From assembly GCA_014885115.2 (NCBI GenBank), contig WKLE02001321.1, positions 17,052 to 28,679 of the forward strand: DNA of 11,628 bases, in the 5' to 3' direction. The number at the start of each line of letters is the position of its first letter. Within the stretch, counting starts at the first letter, position 1. The position numbers and the translations under genes are program-made. Positions 1 through 7,518 of the stretch are shown one piece after another. This stretch comes from Asterionellopsis glacialis (taxonomy: Eukaryota > Bacillariophyta > Plagiogrammaphyceae > Rhaphoneidales > Asterionellopsidaceae). The notes beneath the pieces were generated by a model. That model worked only from the letters and a program-made list of their open reading frames with translations, did not search any database and was not told the origin of the DNA.

Positions 1-395
1 ATTACTATTTAATCATAAACCATCATATTCTATGTTAAAAACAAACACTCAAATCATTTTTATGTGTGAAGACCCCCTCTGTAATAATGCACCTCATGCA
101 AATCGTACGATATAAAAAATATGTTGTTCTCCATATTAGCATCAGTCAACAAATTCTACCTCACAAGCAGCACAATATTATTTAGGTATAATTTTTTTCA
201 TGGTTAGACCTGTAACTCTCTGTGAAATATTTGTCAAGTTTGCATGATTATCACAACAATTATTCCTTGGTTGTTCTGGAAATCTCCTCTCCTTTAAAGG
301 TGAGGGGACATGGGTACTTGGTTGTCCTAAATAGTATTATCATCTCTATTCATAATTCTTGTTCCTGTTTGGCATTGGAGTAGATGAATATATTA
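1..395. other. AT-rich stretch with no gene seen
   Basis: No open frame of useful length, RNA gene or clear promoter is visible on either strand. The final ~25 bases (about 371–395) resemble about 654–678, so the repeat family described next may begin here. I see nothing else. Confidence 0.5.
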
Positions 396-745
396 GGCTC
401 TAAAAGTAGCAATGGGCCAATACAATCATTTTGAGTTTAACAGTTTGGGCTCTGAAAATAATAATACATGGTTATGATCATGTTGGTATTGGGGTGCAGC
501 ATTGGAGTGGTTTAATGTTTCAGGCTCTTCTGAAAACAACAATGTGCTGTTACAATCATGTTGTTGTTTCAGTTCAGCATCAGAACAGTTAAAGGTATTA
601 GTAGGCTCTGAAAATAACAATGCACCAGTATGATTATTTTGATGTTTTGGTTTGGTATTGGAGTAGATAAATATATTAGGCTCTGAAAATAATGATGCAC
701 AGGTATGATCATGTTTGTGATCAGGTGCATCATCAGAGCTGGGAA
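396..745. repeat. degenerate tandem repeat, ~75–81 bp unit, marked by GGCTCT
   Basis: The anchor GGCTCT recurs at 396, 448, 523, 604 and 679, mostly followed by a GAAAATAA-like stretch. The spacings are 52, 75, 81 and 75 bases. Other shared pieces are a TTGGAGTAGAT(G/A)AATATATTA block before the anchors at 396 and 679, and ATGATCATGTT-like blocks between anchors. The last three spacings are multiples of three, which fits a repeat that was, or still is, read as protein. The copies have diverged, so this is not a fresh satellite. Confidence 0.7.
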
Positions 746-818
746 TAGAATTATGATATGGAGGAAGCAGCAGGTGATATTGATGATGATTGTTGTTATC
801 ATAATAGTGGCCATGGCT
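426..818 (-). other. possible minus-strand exon encoding LFSEP repeats
   Basis: On the minus strand, 130 codons stay open from 818 down to a TGA at 428–426. The frame has no ATG, so it could only be an internal or 3' exon. A TAG at 821–819, preceded by AT-rich sequence, could be either an in-frame stop or a splice acceptor that opens this frame. The peptide is rich in His, Asn, Asp and Ser. It repeats LFSEP or LLFSE(E)P four times at intervals of 25–27 residues, separated by HDH and NHT-type stretches. I do not recognise the family. It may be a low-complexity secreted or structural protein exon, or a chance reading of the DNA repeat. There is no splice or transcript evidence. Confidence 0.25.
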
Positions 819-868
819 CTAATTATTTCATTTGTTTCTTTGTTTTGAAACAATACAATAAAGTATCA

Positions 869-940
869 GCAATGGCAATGGCAATGGCAATGGCAATGGC
901 AATGGCAATGGCAATGGCAATGGCAATGGCAATGGCAATG
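869..940. repeat. perfect (GCAATG)12 minisatellite
   Basis: The hexamer GCAATG is repeated 12 times without a mismatch over 72 bases. Because the unit is six bases long and contains no stop in any frame, it keeps both strands open. This explains the long Ala-Met and Ile-Ala runs in conceptual translations here. I do not regard those frames as genes. Confidence 0.97.
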
Positions 941-1370
941 AAATTGATCTCGCTTGTTTGTTGGTTGTTGGCAGATCTCATGCTATGGAACAGGTACAAA
1001 TTGTCTCCCCTCAAAATAGTGGTGATAGTTCTGCACTGCTGGATCCTTTGATTCATTCAATGGGTGCACTGGTTGAGGTTGATGCCTGTCAGTGATGAAG
1101 GAAAAGCTTGGATACAGAGCTACATCATCAAGATTGGTAGGGGAACTGTTTTGCATATTATTGATGGGTGTGTGTCTTTTTGTATTGAGCCTGAAAGGCT
1201 TCATCAAGCAAGTTTGATGACTTTTGCAAGAAGGAACACCAGAAACAATGAAAATAGTGGAAGCCCCCAACCATCCATTTTGATGCTAGCACACAGAGAC
1301 AATCATCTTGGCAGTCAAAGCAACAACAACAATGCCACACCTCATGGCCTGCAACAGATGGGAATTATGA
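941..1370. other. no convincing gene; scattered short open frames
   Basis: A plus-strand frame runs from an ATG at 1082 to a TGA ending at 1417 (111 codons). Minus-strand frames overlap it at 983–1270 and 1158–1340. None has a recognisable domain, and each ends abruptly. Composition on both strands is AT-rich and low in complexity, with a CAA run near 1321–1331. The stretch could be untranslated RNA, intron or decayed coding sequence, but I cannot assign any of these. Confidence 0.35.
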
Positions 1371-1799
1371 CTGTCTTTGCCAAGTCAAGGCATCAGGATA
1401 ACTCAAGAAACAGCTGACAATAACATTCACAATTCTCAAATGGTGAATGCAATTTTTCATTGCAAAGGTGGTGACAAATTTGCTAAGGAGTCAGGTGCAT
1501 TTCATTGTGGTGCATGAAGAGCATGTACACTGTTTTATGCAAATGATGATGGTGGGGAAGGAGGTGCAATTGGGTTGCCAGTTGGGGTTGAAATGATTGA
1601 GATGAAAGAAGAGCAAGTGGATTTTAGACAGGTGAGATATCCATCCTCTGGTGTGTCTAATTATGAGCTGGAAGATTATCTTTCATTGGAAGAATTTGAA
1701 TTTATTGTAGACAATATGGAGGTGGATTGTGATGAATTGGAAAAATATTCAACAGCATGGTCACAGCTCAGATGTGTTAAGCTGGTGAAGAAGATGTGA
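1371..1799 (+). pseudogene. coding-like stretch with one internal stop, unknown family
   Basis: One plus-strand frame is open for 143 codons from just after a TGA (1368–1370) to a TGA at 1797–1799, interrupted only by a TGA at 1515–1517. The last 95 codons look protein-like. They include a Gly-rich GGEGGAIGLPVGVEM segment, then a strongly acidic helix-like part (ELEDYLSLEEFEFIVDNMEV) and a basic C-terminus ending in KLVKKM. I recognise no domain. There is no ATG before 1593. It may be a decayed gene or element fragment, the last exon of an unseen gene, or chance. No repeats or terminal motifs of a transposon are visible. Confidence 0.3.
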
Positions 1800-1920
1800 C
1801 GACAAAGATGATGAAAAGGCATGGCATTCTTACGGAAAAAAGTGGCAACAATGTTGTACAATTTGTATTAATTTTAGGTAGTTGTATTAGTAATTCTTTA
1901 TTAGAGAAACACTATACTTA

Positions 1921-1955
1921 TTGTTGTTGTTGTTGTTGTTGATGATGATGATGAT
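1921..1955. repeat. TTG then GAT triplet microsatellite
   Basis: About seven TTG units (1921–1940) run directly into five GAT units (1941–1955). On the minus strand this would read as poly-His followed by poly-Gln. The tract lies about 490 bases upstream of the carnitine acetyltransferase start and roughly marks the change from the AT-rich left part to more balanced sequence. Confidence 0.9.
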
Positions 1956-2441
1956 TGTAGACTTGCTTGCTTGTACGGTCGGGTTCGTCAAGTTCTAGAC
2001 GGAAGTGAAGTGTGAGGAGCCGTACAGTATGCGACTTTTGTCCCCTCGGTCCGGCACGTTCCGTCCAGTTTGTACCAGGCTCTACGCGAGAATCGCACTG
2101 CAAGTAATAACGCGTTGGAAAATTATCGCGGAGGAAGTAGACGTGAAAATTCGTACCAGTACTATCTGGAGAAATAGTAGGAATAATAATTAATAGCCAT
2201 CAGAGGTGGTGAGCGGCGGTTATGACGCGCTTCGCATTTTGAAATCATTTGACATCTTTTCTTCCTTTCACGTATGTTGAATCTGCTATGAAAAGTCACG
2301 GACACTGCTGTACCTAGCTAGAGGTCCTACATGATGTGATGGTGACACAAGACACGCTTCTGTCCATTTCTGTCTTTGATGTTCTACCGGTAAACTTGTA
2401 TTTCGGATACATCGGATACCTTTCTCGCCCCCTCATAAAAA
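1956..2441 (+). promoter_or_regulatory. upstream region of the carnitine acetyltransferase gene
   Basis: This 486-base stretch precedes the first in-frame ATG at 2442 and has no convincing reading frame. A TAA at 2436–2438 closes the acetyltransferase frame immediately upstream, so the protein cannot extend further without splicing. A pyrimidine-rich run near 2419–2432 followed by TTGCAG at 2448–2453 looks like a splice acceptor. Paired with a GTAAAC at about 2390, it would make a ~64-base leader intron, which would remove the ATG at 2442 and leave 2478 as the first start. No clear TATA box is visible. Confidence 0.4.
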
Positions 2442-4814
2442 ATGCAATTGCAGGTGTCAGATGATTCATCGAACACAATGAATCGTTCTTTTAAAATTGT
2501 AAGAGCCGTAAGTAGTCGTTATTCTGCTACTCGAACAGTGACCAAAAAGAATCCATTATTTGCTGCTACGGCAAAACGAAAGTTAAGTTCACGTGTCATG
2601 TCAACCGTCCCAGAAGCTACCTTACAGCGTGATGAAAGTGCTGTTCGTCATTCTTCTGAAGAACCTGGTATGAAACCATGGCCGAAGCCTGTTGTTATCT
2701 CGAATGGTGACTATCGGGCCGAGGCATTTCTTGAAAAACATATCGGTGGTCCGCTTTATGCCAATCAAGCTACGTTGCCTCGTCTCCCCATCCCAACCAT
2801 TGATGAGACCCTTAAAAGATTTCTACCCACAGCATTGCCATTGGCAAAGAGCGAACAGGAAAAAAAAAATCTAATTGATGCTGTAAAGGCCTTCCCAGAT
2901 CAAGCCGATGAACTCCAAGCTCGTTTACAAGAAAGGAAGGATGTAGGCATGAAGGATTCTTCATGGCTTCAATTATGGTGGAACACAGGTGGATACCTTC
3001 AAGTACGAGATCCTGTCGTTGTCAATGTATCCTACTTTTTCCAATTTTCGGATGATGCTACATTACCTACCTATCGCCATTATTCGCCTGGAGTTATGCG
3101 GGGTGCCTCCATCTTGTTTGCAGCAGCAGAATTTCGTAAAATGATATGTGATGGAGCATTGCCCTGCGAAACTATTGGAAAGCGAGATCCCAAAACTCCG
3201 CTCTGTTCTACGGCCTTCAAATATATGTTCAATGCCTGCCGAGTCCCCAGAAGAGAACAGGATATTGTCAAAATTTATGATCCAAGTAATCATACACATT
3301 GTATTGTTGCACGGAAGGGTCATTTCTTTGCAGTAGACTTTGTTGACAAGGTGACGTGCAATCCTCTACCAATGGCCGTATTAGAAGCAAGACTTCAAGA
3401 ATGTATCGATGAAGCTGATAGGCTGGGAGTAAATAGTCTCACTTTGGGCATCTTGACAAGTAGTGATCGTGACTCGTGGGCTGATGCACGAGCTGAACTT
3501 TTGCGCATAGGTGGAAAACAAATGGAGACTGACTTGGAACAGCTGGAATCTGGCGCTTTGTTGCTATGCCTGGATGACGAGGTACGTACTGCCCATTAGA
3601 AATTTAAAGTGCATTTACTTTCCAACTCGTCTTACTTAAACCTTGAATTCTCTTTATTTGACAATCCCAAAGACACCCCAATCAAAGAGGCAATGTGCTG
3701 AATTATTGTGGCATGGAGGATTGTCGTCTGGTTACAATCGTTGGTTTGACAAGTCTTGTCAGGTGATTGTATCCAATAACGGCAAGGCTGGAATACTAGG
3801 TGAACACTCAATGATGGATGGAATGCCGATGGTAAGCTTCGGAAATCATATCACTTCTACGAAATACGAGCATGCCCAAGAAAGATCCACAGGTGATGCT
3901 ATCAATTCATCAACAGGAGTTTCTCGTATTTTCAAAAATGTCGCCCTTGGCTCAAACGGATCGAACGTACCTGCAATGGTTGTCAAAGGTAGGTAGTATA
4001 AGCAATGTGCTAACAGATATGTATTTCTAATGGACGTTTCCGTGAAATTGACGTGATTGACTCATGCATTGTTTTTTTTTTTTGTTACAAAAATTATACA
4101 GCACAAAAAGATCACGCGAAACTTGTTGAGGACCATGATCTTCAGGTGCAAAGTTACCATGGATACGGAAGCACTTTCATTAAGAAATCGAAATTTTCAC
4201 CTGATGCCTTTGTTCAGATGGCGATCCAACTTGCAGGATATCGACTCTTTGGTGAACAAGTCGGTACGTACGAAGCGACACAAGTAAGACCTTTCCTACA
4301 TGGGCGTACCGAAACAACAAGGTCTGTCACCGAGGATAGTGCTGCCTTTGTAAAGAAAATGGGACTTCACCCCAAATTTGATGAACACATTGCATCAGAA
4401 CGCAAGGAAAAGTTAGAACTACTCCGTGCTGCAGTCCATGCTCATGTTACATACATATCCAATGCATCACAAGCCATGGGTGTTGACCGACACTTCCTTG
4501 GACTGTCTATGGAGGTGCAAGATGGAGAAGATGCACCTCTAATTTATTCTGATCCAGTGTTTGTGCGGTCCAAACGCTGGCGCCTTAGTACAAGCCATTT
4601 GACTCATCCTAATTTTGTCAACTGGGGTTTCGGTGAAGTTGTCCCCGATGGAATTGGTGTTGGTTATAGTATCAATCCTGAAGCCTGCTTCTTCAATATC
4701 ACAGCACTCAACGAGACACAGTACACAGAACGCTTTTCCCACAACATCGAGGAAGCTCTAAATGAAATGCGAGCTTTGATTGAAATGGACGAAGAGCCTA
4801 CAAGCAAGCTATAA
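2442..4814 (+). CDS. CRAT: carnitine O-acetyltransferase, mitochondrial/peroxisomal type
   Basis: Carnitine acetyltransferase moves acetyl groups between CoA and carnitine, so that acetyl units can cross organelle membranes. Coding sequence is join(2442..3581, 3673..3988, 4102..4814), giving 722 residues. The intron phases are 0 and 1, and the joins restore the family sequence. Family marks seen are an N-terminal LPRLPIPTIDETLKRFL block (112–128), catalytic His425 in GEHSMMDG, the Lys/Phe-rich CoA region at 512–535, YEATQVRPFLHGRTET (542–557), and STS at 648–650 for the carnitine carboxylate. Residues 13–57 contain about eleven basic and no acidic residues, like a mitochondrial presequence. 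The last three residues are SKL, a type 1 peroxisomal signal. In-frame ATGs at 2442, 2478, 2598 and 2670 could give forms with or without the presequence. I think 2478 is the likelier mitochondrial start, because two aspartates precede it. The family is certain; the acetyl preference is inferred. Confidence 0.95.
3582..3672 (+). other. intron 1 of the carnitine acetyltransferase gene
   Basis: Donor GTACGT follows a GAG codon and acceptor AAAG precedes ACACCC. The intron is 91 bases long, phase 0. Splicing joins LCLDDE to TPQ and the following WHGG...NRWFDK block, which is the expected family order. Reading into the intron meets a TAG at 3597–3599, so retention would give a protein without catalytic His425 or the SKL end. 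Confidence 0.93.
3989..4101 (+). other. intron 2 of the carnitine acetyltransferase gene
   Basis: Donor GTAGGT and acceptor TTATACAG bound a 113-base, phase 1 intron that has a long T run near 4072–4083 before the acceptor. Splicing rebuilds an alanine codon and joins AMVVK to AQKDH. Retention gives a stop two codons into the intron. Confidence 0.93.
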
Positions 4815-5162
4815 CAAAAGATATCATGTCCATGCTATTAGCCTGCACCCGTGTACACGCATTCTAGGAAGAAGAGATAATATGTAAGAAATAATAAAAG
4901 AAGAACTTTGTAGTCAACTTGTTTACACGTTTTTCAAACAAATTTTCAGCAATGAAATAAAATTACAAGGTAGTATTGTAGCATCAATTTAGAAAAAAAG
5001 GAGTTTCTCTTTTCTTTTTTTAATTACATAATTAATATCATCCAAGCTCTTTTACGTTTTGTTGTGACCAAGACCTACGATCATGATCTCGTCCTACCTG
5101 CACGTCAACAGTATTTTGTTGTGTTCTATTTAGTCCACTAGAGAAGGATTCGTTCGATTTCT
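4815..5162. other. convergent 3' spacer with two AATAAA signals
   Basis: This spacer separates the tail ends of two converging genes. AATAAA occurs at 4893–4898 and 4956–4961 on the plus strand, 79 and 142 bases after the acetyltransferase stop, and either could direct its polyadenylation. A T-rich run lies at about 5005–5022. I see no equally clear signal for the minus-strand gene. Confidence 0.55.
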
Positions 5163-5220
5163 TTACCACCCACCTCTACCACCAGCTTTCTTGTTATTGT
5201 TTGATTTTTCTGGTGCACCA
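5163..5220 (-). other. shifted-frame glycine-rich continuation after the polymerase stop
   Basis: Directly after the polymerase TAG, one of the other two minus-strand frames continues for about 20 codons. It reads GSGAPEKSNNN, then KKAGGRGGW, then TAA at 5165–5163. Its Gly/Asn/Lys composition and terminal GGW mirror the annotated end of the gene (NNGGAAW). Dropping one base from GCTGCTTGG at the junction would fuse it in frame. This may be a true extended C-terminus hidden by an assembly or allelic indel, or the relic of a recent frameshift. Confidence 0.35.
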
Positions 5221-7518
5221 CTACCAAGCAGCACCACCATTGTTCTGATTGTTATTGTACGAGTATTGTTGTTGGTAATGTCTAGGCTTTTGCTTGGCTT
5301 TGGACTTCCCTTTTGGTTGGTGTCGCCGTTGATGTTGTGGCTGATAATTATTCACATTCCTTGCGATATACATAAGTGAGCTTTGATTGGGTTTAGATGG
5401 CCAAAACATAGTATAAATACGATGTACGGCATCTGGCTGTCTGCTTCCACCTTTGGGATTGTGACATAGAAACTTGGCAAGTCCCTCTTCTGTCTTTTCC
5501 ATGAGATTTTGAATATGGTTCCAACCAAACTCACCACATGGTGACCCAAGATCATGTGGACAATGTGAATCAAATGTTTCAAAGGGATCTTCAATACAAA
5601 GTCTTGAAAAACGTGAATTTTCAAATTCTGTTTTAAGCATTGTAGAATTAGCACCCAATCGAATCGATACTGCCATGGAAGCACGTGGGAATATGTATAA
5701 ATAAAAATCAAAAAATCCATAAAAGAGGGCAGTGACAGGAATATCCTTTAATAGAGAATATGAAGGGTCTGAAAGTGGTGACTCCCAATGTCCACCACGC
5801 CAAACTTGATCCCACGTAACGAATGCTGTAGATAATCCATCAACACAGTGGAATGGGTTATATGGATTGGGTACGACGCCACATTGACTCATCAAGGTTG
5901 GGTCTTGTAGATTAGGTACAATGCCTATACATTGCAAGTAATATATAACCATATTCATCCATGTATATGAACTTAATGAATTATCTGCTGCTGAATTCAC
6001 CTCCCCATCACGAGCCCATGCCTTTACAAAGAGCATCAGTAACTTGACTCTTGGATCTACCAAAGAGTATTCTCGAAGAAGTGATGAATTTACAACTGCA
6101 ATATCATTTAAAAAACACAAATCAAAATGAATCGATCCATCAACGGTGTAGGGGTTGTGGGCATATAAAAATTTACCCTTAATGACAGGGACACGTGCTC
6201 GTACAATGATTTCAACATCCACTATACCTGCACCTTTACCACTATCTCGAATCCTTTGTCCAATCTTATATACAAACTGTTTGATTTGTTTTTCATAGGC
6301 AGATGCTTCAAGATGTCCCTGTGCGAATTGTTGTTTGATTTCAATTCCTGCTGGTAAATGTAAGGATATATCGACATCAGATGAATTCCCCAAGGCAAGA
6401 TCAGACAAACAAGAGCCATATATATGTAACGATGCATCCGGGAAAGATCGACATACAATTTTGGTCAAATTGTTATGTAAGGATGCAATAGAGTTTTGAT
6501 AATAATTGTGATATTGACGTTGTTGTAACCTTGGTCCGACAGCTTGATCACAAACGGTAGCATTAAATAGAATGACATCGCTTTTCTGTATATCTCGTTC
6601 AAATAATGCATCCAATGGATACGGCGCCACTAGCCCTACAGTTTTTTGGTTTTGGTGTTGACTTGGCGTAACGTAGGTTGGAAATTTTGTTCTCCATGTT
6701 TTATCCAGATTTCTACTGCCCACCATAAAGTTTTCTAGCCCCGTAAATACTCCAGATACCATTTTTTGGATATCTGTTTTAATTTTATATAATTGTCTTT
6801 CACCCAAAATACCATATACATTCAATCCAAAACACCACCTCTTATCTTTGGCTTTCCCCCTAATGTGTGAATTAAGAGTTTCATTATGAATTACTAAGTC
6901 ACCATCATTCCTTCTTGGATGAGACAACATGCATAGAAGATGAGGGACCGTACACCGAATTGTATTGATGGTTCGCACCAAACGCAATGTGGCTTCTATA
7001 GAACTGTCCTCCTCCTCCTCATCATAATGATCACTACTACCATCACCATTGTTGCTATTACTGCTTGTCATCGTGGTATCATGCATTTGCTGCTGTTGCA
7101 GTTGTTCCTTCAATTCTTTTTTTAATCTCAAATCTTGTTGTTTGGCTAATTCCTTGACTTTACGACGTTCTCGCGGAGCACCCTTTTCTCTTTTCGCTTG
7201 TTCTTGTACTTTCATTCTTTCAATAAGAGTTATAATCTTACGTAACTTATCAATCAAATGTGGTTGATTCGTTAGTCCTTTTAAATCTGCTTCCTGTAGG
7301 TCCGTGGGGGATGGTAAATTACATGTCGTTAGTTTTACAATATCTAAATCTGTCATTAGCAATGTTTGTTGCAATATATTCCGCACAGGTTCCAAAATCA
7401 AGGGTTGAGATTCATTTTTGGTACACTCATATTTAGATTCATCATTCGTGATTAAGTATCCATCTGAATTCCAACTAAATCCGTCAATAAAGGATGATTC
7501 TGCCAATGATGACGACAT
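5221..7518 (-). CDS. non-canonical poly(A)/poly(U) RNA polymerase (TUTase/Cid1-like)
   Basis: Enzymes of this family add A or U residues to RNA 3' ends, which controls decay, maturation or translation. The product is 765 residues from a single exon. The start is the first ATG (7518–7516), 11 codons after an in-frame TAG (7551–7549). In order: a charged, probably coiled-coil stretch rich in Lys/Arg/Glu/Gln (about 88–145), an acidic patch (163–173), and a conserved-looking segment of unknown role (about 227–287). The nucleotidyltransferase core has Gly368-Ser369 and the metal-binding Asp381 and Asp383 (SSDVDISL), with a third carboxylate at Asp466 (IHFDLCF). Next come the central helices RVKLLMLFVKAW (490–501) and SSYTWMNMVIYYLQ (516–529). 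A PAP-associated domain at about 591–658 includes ALFYGFFDFY and IEDPFE. The tail (722–765) is basic and Gln/Asn/His-rich, likely to bind RNA. No targeting signal is evident. The family is secure, but whether ATP or UTP is used is not. Confidence 0.92.
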   Translation of the reverse strand: MSSSLAESSFIDGFSWNSDGYLITNDESKYECTKNESQPLILEPVRNILQQTLLMTDLDIVKLTTCNLPSPTDLQEADLKGLTNQPHLIDKLRKIITLIERMKVQEQAKREKGAPRERRKVKELAKQQDLRLKKELKEQLQQQQMHDTTMTSSNSNNGDGSSDHYDEEEEDSSIEATLRLVRTINTIRCTVPHLLCMLSHPRRNDGDLVIHNETLNSHIRGKAKDKRWCFGLNVYGILGERQLYKIKTDIQKMVSGVFTGLENFMVGSRNLDKTWRTKFPTYVTPSQHQNQKTVGLVAPYPLDALFERDIQKSDVILFNATVCDQAVGPRLQQRQYHNYYQNSIASLHNNLTKIVCRSFPDASLHIYGSCLSDLALGNSSDVDISLHLPAGIEIKQQFAQGHLEASAYEKQIKQFVYKIGQRIRDSGKGAGIVDVEIIVRARVPVIKGKFLYAHNPYTVDGSIHFDLCFLNDIAVVNSSLLREYSLVDPRVKLLMLFVKAWARDGEVNSAADNSLSSYTWMNMVIYYLQCIGIVPNLQDPTLMSQCGVVPNPYNPFHCVDGLSTAFVTWDQVWRGGHWESPLSDPSYSLLKDIPVTALFYGFFDFYLYIFPRASMAVSIRLGANSTMLKTEFENSRFSRLCIEDPFETFDSHCPHDLGSPCGEFGWNHIQNLMEKTEEGLAKFLCHNPKGGSRQPDAVHRIYTMFWPSKPNQSSLMYIARNVNNYQPQHQRRHQPKGKSKAKQKPRHYQQQYSYNNNQNNGGAAW

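Noticed and set aside
758..1056. Overlapping open frames on both strands with long Ala-Met or Ile-Ala runs
   Set aside because: They are produced by the stop-free hexamer array; the flanks show no domain and the frames end at once outside it.
2005..2193. Short plus-strand ORF upstream of the acetyltransferase
   Set aside because: It has 62 codons, no domain and a low-complexity end (RNSRNNN); more likely leader or promoter sequence. An upstream ORF role cannot be excluded.
5148..5162. GTTCGATTT resembling a tRNA B box
   Set aside because: No A box, no cloverleaf and no acceptor stem can be formed around it.
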